Source: Triatoma infestans (lineage: Eukaryota > Arthropoda > Insecta > Hemiptera > Reduviidae). From it: a DNA stretch of 64,000 nucleotides. Shown here in pieces: positions 1 to 10,910 of this stretch. How positions within the stretch are numbered: the first letter of the stretch is position 1; every line of letters begins with the position of its first letter. Below the pieces are notes generated by a model that did no database searches, had not been told where the DNA came from, and saw nothing but the letters and a program-made list of their open reading frames with translations. The stretch covers positions 1 through 64,000 of the forward strand of contig JAAEAF010000266.1 of assembly GCA_011037195.1 (NCBI GenBank), written 5' to 3'. Made by a program: the position numbers and the translations under genes.

Positions 1-187
1 AGAAAGATCATTCTAACGGTCTTGTACTTGTGTCCTTTGTCTAGAGATATCATTGACCTCAGATTAATAGTCCCTAAGAGATTCTAGCTTCATTTCACTC
101 CACTAAAACACACTTTATTCTAAGTTAAAATTCACTAACATATTTTTCAAAATTATTTCTATTTTTCCATTTGCTTCTTCCACTACA
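1..187 (+). repeat. 3' part of a solo-LTR-family repeat
   Basis: The right end of the LTR family described at 42319, cut by the window edge. It shares the tract ending gcttcttccactaca with the copies that end at 2275, 42855 and 55552. Confidence 0.7.
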
Positions 188-1321
188 TCACTATCAACAT
201 TTTTTACCTTCTCTTGTACAAGTATGTATTCTGATGGTATCAAATTCGATCATATTAATTATTCATATCATATTAAATTTAAACTGACGCTCACTACATG
301 TTCGCGATAAAGAGAGCGTCCGCGGTGCTTACTCAGGTTTTTATCCCTAACACCTTTTTTTATGGCCAACCCATAATCTTGAAGAAATTTTTTGATTAAA
401 TTGTATTAATTGGAGCAAAAGTAAGTTGTGTAAGGGTTTCTAAGATAGACGGAAGGTTAAATTATTTTTACAAAGAAAATGACCGGAAGTTCATTAATTG
501 TGATTTTTTTTTTGGGTAAACTGTTTAAATATTAATAAGTAAAGTTTATTGGTTGAACTATATATATATTTAATAATTAGAAATATGGTTTTAATAATAA
601 AATATTACCTATCACGTTTTATTATTCTTATATATGAAACAATAGAGGTTAACCGATGATAGTTAGGTGTTTTAGTTATTAGTTAGTTTGACAGTTGTCC
701 GTTGGTTTTTAGGTTAGGGAAACGTTAAGTGAATGGATAGTATATTTGAGTGGATCCAGTATATATATATGCGGTAGTCTGTGAGTTATCATCATCACTC
801 ATTATATGTTTGTGTGTATGTAGTGGAATCCATTACCTTCCCCCTACGGCTCACCACACGGTCATTTATTATGTGCGGGCGGCCTCTAAATACAAACAAC
901 CACGTTCACATTATTAAACACATACTCACTATTTACCTATATCTTAAATCACTATTCAATAATACTATTCAAATGTAAACAAGAAAAATTGATATCAATA
1001 TTTTCAACTTTGGTTGTTGCCATTAAGTGTTTTGATTTATTTAAATAAATTTTTGCTCTTAACAATATTAAACTGTATCATTAAACAATTAATTTATATA
1101 GGTATAATTAATTAGGGTGCAATAATAATAACAATAAAACTATCTTAAAAAAACGATACAAAACTATATACGTACACACATTTTTTTTTAATTATTATTA
1201 TTATTATTATTATTGTTATTATTATTATTTATTTCTATGATTTATCTATTTTTGTTATTTTATTTAAGTAAGGCTACTCCTCAGACGTTTTGTAAAAACC
1301 ATGAGTATAGTCGATTGCAAT
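188..1321. other. AT-rich stretch, no gene seen
   Basis: Low-complexity AT-rich DNA with an (ATT)n microsatellite near 1190-1230. Around 690-900 there is a somewhat GC-richer tract with a TATA-like ccagtatatatatatgc, which resembles an LTR promoter, but I could not define element ends. The only open frame, at 781-978, has no recognisable motif. Confidence 0.4.
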
Positions 1322-1666
1322 TGTAGTGAAAGAAGAAATGCAAAAATAAATAGTTTTGAAAAATATTTTAAGTGAAATAATTTTGGCAAAAATAATGTAT
1401 TTTAGAGTCAAGTACTACAATGTAAGGTCATTGTTGCTAAAGAGACAAAAGCACAGGAATCCGTTAGGAAAATAACAATGCCACTTGGCCAACTGTTTTG
1501 TAACAGAAAATCCCCCCGTTAGAGAGGGCATTCCTTCAAGACAGTCTGCATTCTGCTTTCAAAGCCAGAACACTTGCTTCAAGAATCGCTCACTTAAACT
1601 CATGCCAGTGATAGAGATTTGCCTTTATTCTAGATCATTTATTAATATAGTTTTGTGTTAGACACA
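1322..1666 (-). repeat. Truncated solo-LTR-family copy, inverted relative to its neighbour
   Basis: Starts at tgtagtgaaagaag, the reverse complement of the family's 3' terminus, and runs about 345 bp before identity stops near gttagacac. It is nearly identical, in reverse complement, to 1935-2275, so the two can fold into a long hairpin with a loop of about 270 bp. Confidence 0.75.
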
Positions 1667-1670
1667 ACAA

Positions 1671-2275
1671 TAAAATGTTATTGGTTATGTTGTGTTGTAT
1701 TTGTAGTGGCTTGAGCGGTTTTGTAAAAGGGCTTGTATGTGTATATGTTTAAGAGAGAAGTAATAAGAATAATTAAGAAAACACTGGTAGATTAAATTAA
1801 ATATATTCTTTAAAGATATTTAAATGCTATTCAATAACACAGCAAAATTAATTAATTTACTGAATTTAGTTGGAATAACTCTTATGTTATAACTTAAAAC
1901 TGGCACAGTCCTGGTGTATTCTCCTTGGTGTCTACAACAAAAACTATATTAATAAGTGATCTAGAATAAAGGCAAATCTCTATCACTGGGCATGAGTTTA
2001 AGAGAGCGATTCTTGAAGCAAGTGTTCTGGCTTTCAAAGCAGAATGCAGACTATCTTAAAGGAATGCCCTCTCTAACGGGAGATTTTCTGTTACAAAACA
2101 GTTGGCCAAGTGGCATTGTTATTTTCCTAACGGATTCCTGTGCTTTTGTCTCTTTAGCAACAAAATGACCTTAAATTATAGTACCTGACTCTAAAATACA
2201 TTATTTTTGCCCAAATTTATTTCATTTAGAATATTTTTCAAAATTATTTATTTTTGCATTTCTGCTTCCACTACA
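1671..2275 (+). mobile_element. Full-length solo LTR of the TGAAATG...CACTACA family
   Basis: A 605-bp copy that begins taaaatgttattgg and ends cttccactaca. It carries the family's subterminal motif ttgagcggttttgtaaa. CAAT occurs at the left boundary, overlapping the element by one base, and directly after the right end, a candidate 4-bp target duplication. It sits directly beside the inverted partial copy at 1322-1666. Confidence 0.7.
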
Positions 2276-2314
2276 CAATGAATTGTAATTTCTTCTTTTT
2301 CTTTTTACTATTGG

Positions 2315-2319
<5 letters not shown>

Positions 2320-2345
<26 letters not shown>

Positions 2346-2800
2346 TAGAAACGTAAAATAAATTAAAATAGCACTTTAAAGGAAAGCGCGTATCAACCAT
2401 TCCGCCAAAATAAATTTTTCCGGAAGCAAAGTTTCAAATGAAAAGTTGTAGCTCATTGTACGTGCACATAACGCTCCATGTTTAAAGGAAATCATTGATA
2501 GCGGTTTTCGAGGAAATCTCAAAAATAAAGAAGCAAAATACTAAGCAATCTATTTTAGTAAACTGGTACTTCCGGATGACCGACCAATTTTTTCCAAAAT
2601 CTTATTGCTAGATCCCCTCCTGATGGGCCTTAAATGAAACAGCAAGTTCTTACTTTCTGTGATTTTCCGTGTTTAAGTTATACATACATAAACAGACGAA
2701 ATTCCAAAAACAAGATCTCAAAATGTATATATCCTGAATACATGTCATCGAAATTTTGACATTATTACAATGACTTCCTCTTAATAGTAGTAGGAGGAAG
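2320..2800 (+). repeat. Microsatellite tail and dispersed 290-bp-period repeat copy
   Basis: An (ATT)n run at 2325-2346 is followed by a diverged copy of the Helitron-like family (see 43058), recognised by ttttccggaagc, ggtacttccggatgacc and a terminal hairpin near 2770-2800 (acttcctctt...aggaggaagt). Confidence 0.6.
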
Positions 2801-3590
2801 TAAAACGTGTGTAATGGATGATCAAAGAAAATGAGGCAAAAAAAAAAATAATTCAGTGTAAATAGTAATATTACGATCCTTAGATCGTATTATGATAAAA
2901 TCGGTAAGTTTGGTCAAAAGGCCAATCATTTTCTTGGAATTGAATAATTTATAGTAATAGTCCATTTCCTACAATTTTATATCATTCATAAAAACCGTCA
3001 AAGTGTTTTGCTATTGAATGAAAGACCAAATGCGTGAATATTATCAGAAAAGAAGTTTATATTGATTTACTTCTTTTATTAAATGTTATATATAAAAAAA
3101 AAAAAAAAAGGGAAAAATAATAAATAATAAGTAGATAAAGTGTGGTAGTGTTGTTATATGTTGGAAATATAGTGGCGGCTGGGCGATGAGAGGCTGCTTC
3201 TACGTGAGTGCGGAGTCTTTCACATGCAAATCCGTTGTTTGCAAAGCAGTGGAGATAAAATGAAGACCCTCTCGGAGTGAAGATAACAGGGGACAATACG
3301 GGTGGAAAGTTTCTAACGCTCTTCTAGCATTTCTCGAATGGTGGTCTATCCCATCCCCCACCCCCACCCCATCATGCCTTGCATCACATTGCCAGAAAAC
3401 TCTGGAATGGTATAGCTTACCAACACTTTCAGTGAATGAAAGAGTGCACTCAGAACACATTTCTATGGGGCTTCTCACTGTAAAGAAATTAGATTATTCC
3501 TTTAAGCCAATTCAGCTTTTTCAAACAAGGTATATTATATATATAAGATATATATATATAAGGTCACTGAGTTTTTATTAGTATTTTTAA
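2800..3590. other. Intergenic or intronic stretch, nothing recognised
   Basis: A GC-richer segment at 3160-3480 is open on the minus strand for 92 codons, but I see no domain, and the peptide does not resemble a transposon product I can name. Confidence 0.3.
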
Positions 3591-3591
3591 A

Positions 3592-4560
3592 AAAATCTGG
3601 TGTGAAACACTCAAACGACAATCTCTTATTGCAATTAATATATTAATAATAATATTAATATAATAATAAAATTAACCAATTTCTATAAACCTTAAATTAT
3701 TTACTGGGTTTAGGGCGGACGTCTAGTCCCACTTGTCAGAATTGCGATGACTGAGTGAGGGAAACGGTGTATCACTATCTATGTCAGTGCCCTCGTTTCG
3801 CTGGTACTACGTAGGTTGTTTAGCCCTATGAGAAGGCACCACTCTCGCAGGATTGCTTGGGCGAGTTGGAGTTAAAGGATATTCTTTGATATTGCAGACT
3901 GACCAGTAGGCTACTGGGGGAGACTATTTAAGGGGATGATATGGGGGCATCGGGGGGATGCCATATAGGCTTAGGTCCCATGCCACCAGGCACCCGGTCT
4001 AATATAATAATACTGGTTTACGATAACATAATATAGAGGTCCAAGTTGGTTAACATCCGTACCTACCTTGAAGTTATTAAATTCACAGAAGGCAGTGCCA
4101 AGAACATTGAACATATTCCTTAAATCAAATTGTATTTGATAGGTATTTTTTTTTTTAAGTTCCACAGTATTAACAGCACTTGTTTTGAAGAATAATGTCA
4201 GAATGTATTGAAGAAATAATAATAAAAAAAAAAATGACTGAAAATAATATCATTCAATACAAAAACAAAAAAATTATTAATAAAAATGTTACTTTTACGA
4301 CTGCAGTTAGTTTTCCATATTTTAAAGTAAAAATCATTTAAACAGCTTTCGAGAAAAATTCAGAAACATAAAAAAAAAAAAACTAAAAACCAAATAAATT
4401 AAAGTGATGCTTCGGGTTAATTAAATCGGTTTTCATCAAATTTGGTATTCTAGCCATGCTCCTAATATATCTTAATATTATATAGATGGCAGAACCATAC
4501 ATCTTGATGATGCTGTTGTGGTTTTTTTAGAGAAAAGTTTAAGGAGTTCCAGCTCCTTCA
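3592..4560 (+). repeat. Helitron-like repeat fragments around a LINE 3' remnant
   Basis: The left end aatctggtgtgaaacactc lies at about 3594. Internal-unit sequence of the same family resumes at about 4290-4560 (cgggttaattaaatcgg, tatatagatggcagaacc). Between them is the LINE remnant listed separately. Confidence 0.5.
3710..3975 (+). pseudogene. C-terminal remnant of a non-LTR retrotransposon ORF2
   Basis: In one frame the sequence reads SSPTCQNCDD, stop, VRETVYHYLCQCPRFAGT, which is the CCHC-like knuckle typical of the C-terminus of I/Jockey/R1-type polymerase proteins (C-x2-C ... H-x4-C). Several in-frame stops show that it is dead. No reverse transcriptase part remains. Confidence 0.6.
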
Positions 4561-5689
4561 AACTCCCCCGTCGCCACAAAAAGTTGATCTTTTCCAGAAA
4601 AATGTTTCAATTAAAAGTGATAAGCATTTATATCTATAGATATACAAATAGCAAGTAAATGAAATTTTTATAAATGAAATCGTAGAACAATAGAGGTCAA
4701 CAGTAATGAACGCGTGTGTATATGCTGGCACGCGCGCTTGGCCATTACTAGTGCGTGCGAGAGTAAGTTTTTTAAAAGCAATGCCGGATCTGCGAACTTC
4801 AATAAAAAAATAATAAAAATAAAAAAATGAAACAGTGTTGCATAGAAAATTGAAACAGTGTTGCGTTGAATACATTTTTACGTTTTTCACCCCAGATCAT
4901 TTGGTTAAAGTGAGCGCTGATTTATAAACTACCATTAATTCGTGTATTGAATTTATTTATTTAATTTGCCTTTAGGGAAATACCCTATACAAATGGTGTT
5001 GGCTTTATAACATATAATATACAGACAAAACAGAAGATACATATACAGGCAAAAATGTAAGAGATTCAAAAGAAGACTTAATAGAAATAATAAAGTTCTT
5101 ACATGTGAAGGTAAATACAAAGTAAAATGTTTTTTATTTTCTGCGTAAAAATAAAATACAAAGAAATTATTTTGTTTTGTCAAATTGACTAGAATATGTA
5201 ACTTTTCGCCTACTTTATAATTTGAGTCAAATTTTATCGAACTTCAGATACATACAAGTTTATAACAGCTGTAAGTGTATTAACTTAATTACAACACAGT
5301 GGCGATGGTCTAGGTTATAAGTTTTAAGAATTAACAAACGAGCGTGCTTTAAGGCAGTTTATGATAAACATTCGGTAACTGTTTAATTTGATTATATTTA
5401 TTTAAATTAAATACACAGAGGAACTGTTCAGGAGACATCTTTAACAAAAGGTATTTAGTGATCCCTTATTGCCGAGTACACTGGGCATGCTACAACAACA
5501 TGATAGAGAGTTTCCAAAACATTTAAATTACATAATATATACATACGAGTATATAGTACATACATACATACGCCTTGATAATATACGTTAAGCTATTGAA
5601 AGTTATTTTTATTTGATATTTGCCGGACAAACGTAACAGGCAAAAGATCTTTAGTACGTAAAAAGGTAAATTTAAGTTTATAAAGTGGT
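4561..5689. other. AT-rich stretch, no gene seen
   Basis: The open frames here are low-complexity AT-rich translations without motifs. There is an (ACAT)n-like microsatellite near 5560. Confidence 0.3.
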
Positions 5690-7725
5690 TTAAAAAAGAA
5701 AGAAACAAGATGGTGGTCAGATAAGGTGAAGGAAGAAGTACGTCGTAGTCCTCTGGAAACAATACCTCTTAATTAAAGACCAAGATTCGTATGTCCTATA
5801 CAAGGAACAACGGAGGAAAGTGAAGGAAGTGGTAAGAGGAGCCAAAAGGGATACCTGGGAATAGTTTGTGAATTTTATGGAGGAAAGTACTCAGATGAAT
5901 CAGAAATTATTTTATAAAGTACTGAGGAATATGAGGAGGGAAAAGGAATGCCCCCTGAAATATAATAATGGAAAAGACGGCTTACTTATAACCGATCAAT
6001 GGAAAATAATGGCAAGATTAAAGGAATACTTTGAGGAGCTGTTAACGGAGATAGATAATACAGCACAGGAAAACGAAACCCATGGAAGAACCACAGAAAA
6101 CGGTGAGGACGAGGATGATGATGAGTACATTGATAGGGAAGAACTGTCTACTGCGCTGGCAAGGATGAAACTCGGGAAATCTGCAGGTCATGATGGTATT
6201 GCACCGGAGATGCTTAGGTACATGGGAGAGGAAGGAGAGGAAATATTATACAGATTAATGGAAACAGTGAGGAATGAGCGGAAGATTCCTAAAGACTGGG
6301 AACTCTCAGTAATAATCCCAATCTTCAAAAAAGGGAACAATAGAGAATGTGCCAACCATAGGGGAATCTCACTGCTAAGTGTAACTAGATAGATTCTACC
6401 GGGGGAATTGGCTATTCAGCCTACGCCACCGTGACACTAAGTGTACCTAGCAAAATCTATAGCCGAATCCTGGAAGCTAGATTAAGAAAGAAAGTTGAAA
6501 ATCTACTGGGAGAGGACCAGTGTGGTTTCCGCCTGAATAGAAATACCCAGGACCTTATATTCACTTTAAGGCAGATTATGGAAAAAACTATAGAATATGA
6601 CAAAGAGGTGCATCTATGTTTCATCGATCTTTGTAAGGCATTTGACAAAGCTCCACATTTACAAATGTGGGACGTACTGGCAAAGAGGAACGTTAATAAG
6701 GCCTTGATAAATGGAATTGAAAGTTTATATAAGAATTGCCGCAATTATGTAAGAACATCTAACTTGTCGTAACATTCACAACTACGGCAGGTGTGAGACA
6801 GGGAGACAGTCTAAGTCCATTACTCTTTATTATATTTATGGACGACATACAAAAAGCCTGCTAAACCAAAACCAAGTATTTCCAGTTAGGATACCAGTCA
6901 GTTAAGACCAGTAACATTCTCTTCCCTGATGTATGCAGATGACCTGGTTTTAATAGCAGACTCTAAGGAGAAGCTCCAACATAACGTCAATGTTTGGATG
7001 GAGGAGCTAGAAAAGAGAAATATGCAAATAAGCGTAGAGAAAAGTAAAGCCATGGTAGTAAGCAGAACGGAAAAGAGACATGTTATAAAGAAAAGACAAA
7101 AACCACTCGAACAAGTGGGCGTCTATAAGTATTTAAGTGTTTGGATTAGCTCAGATGGCAGGGTTAAAGACGAGTTGAATGTAAGATGTGCGGCATCTGG
7201 AAGGTTGTTCCAAGCCATCAACCAAAAATTCATTAGCAAAAGAGAGGTCTTTAAGCGAACGAAGCTAAGGATTTTTAATTCAATATCCCAGATATGGATA
7301 TGAATCCTGGGCCCCCACGAAGCTGCGAAAGCCGTCTACAAGCGGCGGAAATGCGATACCTCCGCGGAGTGGAGGGTAAGGCAAGAAGGGACCAAGTCAG
7401 GAACACTACTATTAGGAGTAATCTGGGTTGTGAAGCGATTGTGGAGTGAATCAGACGCACCCAACTAAGATGGTTTGGGCATATTATAAGGATGGAACAT
7501 GCAAGACATTCTAAATGAGCCTATGAAGCCAGGTGTACTGGTAAGAGACCAAGAGGAAGAAGAAGAATCACCTGGCTAGATAATATTACAGAATGCCAAG
7601 GGGAAACTGGCATGACAGTAGGCAAGGCTAAATCAATGGCCAGAGATAGAGACGGATGGCGACTCTTTTACAAATCCTGTACACTGCAAGGTAGAAGAGG
7701 AAGAGAATAAGTAGTAAGTAAGTTT
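5690..7725 (+). pseudogene. Non-LTR retrotransposon reverse transcriptase, decayed
   Basis: A LINE whose reading frame is traceable from a TRWWSDKV endonuclease-RT linker (about 5700) to the basic C-terminal tail (about 7710). Motifs in order: LGKSAGHDGIAPEML, WELSVIIPIFKKGN, GISLLS, EDQCGFR, FIDLCKAFD (first catalytic Asp), GVRQGDSLSPLLF, YADDLVLIAD at about 6931 (catalytic Asp pair), YKYLSVWISSDG, and a QLRWFGHI.RMEH tail seen in endonuclease-RT LINEs. It lacks the N-terminal endonuclease, so it is 5'-truncated. Breaks: a stop after AKRDTWE near 5865, a 48-bp insertion at 6389, frameshifts near 6770 and 6860, and further stops after 7300. The product would copy LINE RNA at a nicked target. 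Clade was not assigned. Confidence 0.85.
6389..6436 (-). mobile_element. 48-bp retrotransposed LINE 3' end inside a LINE
   Basis: A short insert flanked by ctaagtgtaactag (6375-6388) and ctaagtgtacctag (6437-6450), a 14-bp target duplication with one mismatch. Removing the insert and one repeat rejoins the RT frame between GISLLSV and KIYSRIL. Its reverse complement matches the final 3' bases of the LINE at 8700 (ggctgaa.agccaat.cccc). Confidence 0.8.
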
Positions 7726-8341
7726 ATATAACTATTTGGTTTATTGAATTAATAATAAAAATATATATAATTCACATTGGTGAAACTATTCCTTTATATA
7801 TTTCCTTATCCGTCAGCGGCTGGTGGTCCGACTTATAACATCTTTGTTCTACAACAATTTATGAAGTTTAGTGAATGGAGGTGGTATTATGATTCATATT
7901 CACCGTATGAGCTATGTAAGGTTTGGGGGCGGCAATGTATCATCTTCCATGAGGGTATCAGTTAATAAAGCCACCAGAAATTCTACTAAGTGTTACCATG
8001 TTAGCCAACTTGCACAACACACAACCAGCCATCCTTCCATATTTCATAAAAAGATATTATAAACATGATGGAAGTATTTTAAAACAATTTCGTAATTGAT
8101 CGTTTATTGATCATTTACCAGTGTAACGCTAAAAATTGTTGAATGAAGGTTTAGCCATGTTTATTAATTAAATTTACTACACATTTTTTTGAATGAAAGC
8201 TAAGGAAGGAATTAAAATAAGGCATGCCCTTCATATTTTGAAGTTTCCTAATTTTTATACGATAAAATCTATTAAAATATAGAGTATCAAAAATAAATTT
8301 AATTATGGCTAGCTTAATGGAATGATTTATAGATTGAACTG
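7726..8341. other. Stretch without recognised gene
   Basis: AT-rich; two short overlapping frames at 7777-8062 have no motif. Confidence 0.3.
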
Positions 8342-8583
8342 TAGATTAGATTAGATTGATATAGGGGATTATTGCACTGTGATCTGAAAGATCTATTGTG
8401 CTCCCCAGAGCCCTCTCAGTGCACTGCCGGCCTACGAGCAATGTTCTCCGGCTATAGAATACATTGCCCATCACCGGACAACGAGCCGGAAGAGAAAATC
8501 TAAGAGCAATACTGCTGGACTCGAACCCGGGTACTCCGTGCGTTGCTAGTCCAGTACGCTACCATTGAGCTAATCCCTTCCCT
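8342..8583 (-). mobile_element. tRNA-derived SINE, full length
   Basis: Read on the minus strand, the head is gattagctcaatggtagcg (box A of an RNA polymerase III promoter) and gggttcgagtcc (box B). A body of about 140 bp follows, then a 3' segment gcacaatagatctttcagat and a tail of ATCTA repeats. It belongs to the same family as 47489, 21641, 37436, 18610 and the diverged 26641. It has no coding capacity and would depend on a LINE reverse transcriptase. Its 3' end resembles that of the LINEs at 8700 and 36394. Confidence 0.9.
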
Positions 8584-8694
8584 TTTGCATATTCAGAGAG
8601 AATAAAAATCTCGAGGCTCTTAGGTAATGTGCATTTCAATTAAAAATAAATTAAATTTATAGATAATCTCAGAATATACGAGTATGATAGGGAC

Positions 8695-9245
8695 TAGATA
8701 GATTAGATTAGATCCTTTGGGGGGATTGGCTCTTCAGCCTGCACCCACCGCGACCCTCGTGGGTCTATTGTGGCACCCCCTAAGTTGGAGACCCTGCCCC
8801 CCGTACTGTCCTTTATCGAACTGTGGAGTCTGGGGAGGCCTCCCCAGGTGGGTCAATTAGAGTACCCTCTCGAGACCTGTCTGCCTTAATAGACTTAGTA
8901 GACCCGAGAGGGCCCCCTGGCTAAGGCCTGTAGGCACCAACTTTTCTTCTCCGAAGAGGCGGTGCCTCGCCATACTAGCCCCTCGCACTGACATAGCACG
9001 TGCAGTGCTGTTTCCTCTTCTTCCTGACAAAACCTACACAGGCTATCCGTTGCCAGGCCCATGCGAGGCATGTGCTTATTAAGTCTGCAATGGCCAGTGA
9101 GAACGCCAACTGCCATCCTTATGGCCACCCGGCCTAGTTGGAGTAATTCTGCAGTTAGCCTAGGCGAGTAGCAATAAATAAACGTTTTCGCCTGCCTCTG
9201 GCTATGATCCCGACTAACTGTTTGTTGTGTCTCTAGCCTCATTTC
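8695..9245 (-). pseudogene. 3' end of an I/Jockey-type LINE
   Basis: The minus-strand frame of 115 codons (9242-8895) contains TGHCRLNKHMPRMGL and CRFCQEEEETALHVLCQCEGL, the cysteine-rich end that follows RNase H in I/Jockey-like polymerases. The stop at 8895 is followed by a 3' UTR that has gtgccacaatagaccc, a GACCC/GGGTC inverted repeat, the hairpin ggctgaagagcc, and a tail of ATCTA repeats. The element is 5'-truncated, with no reverse transcriptase left. This family supplied the micro-insert at 6389. Confidence 0.8.
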
Positions 9246-9249
9246 TGTC

Positions 9250-9570
9250 TAGCTTCCTGTCATGCATACTTTCACAGCATTCATCCCTGCTGAAGTGGGT
9301 TGTGGGCAGATTAAGATGCTCATTAGGAGTCCGGTTAGTGTTGTTACTAAGATCTTGCTGTGTCTCTCAGTCATACTGGGCATTGTGGTTTAAGGGGGCT
9401 TATGCCAGACTCCTTTTGTAAAGTTTGTGAGACAGAAGTAGAATCACCCATTCATCTTTTTTTCTTTTTTTTTTTTGGTTCCCTTTCGTAGTAACCCTAC
9501 CATTGGGGATTTTCTACATGCACCACCACACCTTCGGTACTGCATGTAATAAAGTACATTATTATAAACT
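9250..9570 (+). pseudogene. 3' end of a second LINE, head-to-head with the previous one
   Basis: The plus strand reads HTGHCGLRGLMPDSFCKVCETEVESPIH near 9370-9455, again the cysteine knuckle downstream of RNase H. The upstream 9270-9360 is in another frame, so the frame is broken. The following bases hold a short hairpin (catgcaccacc ... tactgcatg) and aataaa near 9548. It differs in sequence from the minus-strand LINE ending at 9245. Confidence 0.65.
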
Positions 9571-9810
9571 GCAACTTAAATGAATATATACACAGATTAA
9601 CAAAAGAAAATTAAATAATTTCAGATGACAAATAATGAATGCATTTCAACTAAAAACAGTAATAGTATGTGAGTAATGTGATTAGGAGTAATGTGAGTAA
9701 AACAGTTATAATAATATGTGAGTAATGATTTTGACAAACAATATGAAGAAAATTAACAATTTTACAATATATGCAGATAAGATGAAAAGTTTATAAATTA
9801 TTTAATTATA

Positions 9811-10100
9811 CTAAATTGTGATGTTATTTACAAATTTAATAAATATTTCTATGTTATTTTCTTGTATAAATTTGCTTCTTGGGATCGGCCAGCTTTCTCC
9901 TTGTAGCGTAATATGTCGGACTAGTTGGGCTCTACTTCTCTGTAGTAATGGACAGATTGAATCTCTCATCTTATGACAGATTGTTTGGGATGTGAGGAAA
10001 TTAGACTTAAGTCGGAACAGATTGTCAGTGGAATAACTTAGGCTATTTTCTTTTATGGTTGTTGTTCGGAATGCTGCAAATCTTAGGTGCGATTTTTTTG
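9811..10100 (-). pseudogene. Coding-like minus-strand segment, unrecognised
   Basis: The minus strand stays open for about 95 codons ending at the stop 9811-9813, without an obvious initiator. The peptide has ordinary protein composition (HLRFAAFRTTT, KSNFLTSQTI, RSRAQLVRHITLQGESW) rather than the Lys/Asn/Phe bias of random AT-rich frames. It is probably the C-terminal part of a transposon protein, but I cannot name the family. Confidence 0.35.
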
Positions 10101-10499
10101 TCTAGGTAGGTGCAGTTTGTAGTTGCCTTTTTTGGAGGCAGCTATGTGGCCCAGCGGGGGTGAGGGTGGCGTAGGGTTTGGGCCCTCCCCAGAAACGAAT
10201 AGTAATAATAATAACTGAAAATCTAAGAGCAGCATATATTAAACTGTAACAAAAGCCTATTTCGTTATGGAACTTCTTTAAGGCAGCCATAAATTTCTCA
10301 AGAAACAAAAAAAAAAAAATTAATAAACTCATAGGGCTTTTACTTACTGCAAATCTCTTAGTTTTAATTGAGAAATTTTTTATTTTTTTCAGACTAATAT
10401 TTATAAAATAGATGATTTATTGTGCTGATGGTGAAAATTACGCCTTAATGATGTGGGCACTTTAGTAGGAAACGAAACGTTCCATCTAACCCCCCCCCC

Positions 10500-10910
10500 C
10501 CCCCCGAATTCTTCTAAAACAAAAAATCTGGTGTGAAATACTCACACTAACTTTCTCTAACTGCAATTTAGAAAATTGTAATTGACAAATTTTATAGTTA
10601 GTATATACCAAATTTAATGAAATCGTCAGTATTTTTATGGCAGAAAATCGCAAAAACTGAAAAAAAAAATGTTCAGTAAAAAAAAGTACTTCCGGTTTAC
10701 TAATTTCCTTGAAACTCGGAATGTTGGCAAGCTTTCTATGTTATAATCAACTAGGATAGCACTTTAGAGGAAAACATAACCGCAAACTCTCTCCCAAAAA
10801 ACCTCTTAAATAAGTTTACCTGGAGAAATGTTATAAATAAAAGTTGTTGCACTTTACAATATAGAAAAATGGAGGGGATTGTTTGTTTGAGAGTAACTAC
10901 GTCACGTAGA
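10500..10910 (+). repeat. Helitron-like repeat, left end and first internal unit
   Basis: Begins after a poly-C run with aaatctggtgtgaaatactc, followed by acttccggtttactaat and gatagcactttagagg. It is a diverged, 3'-truncated copy of the family described at 43058. Confidence 0.65.

Noticed and set aside
3200..3478. 92-codon minus-strand ORF as a gene
   Set aside because: It includes simple-sequence runs (a poly-C/CA tract at about 3350) and shows no recognisable domain or splice context.
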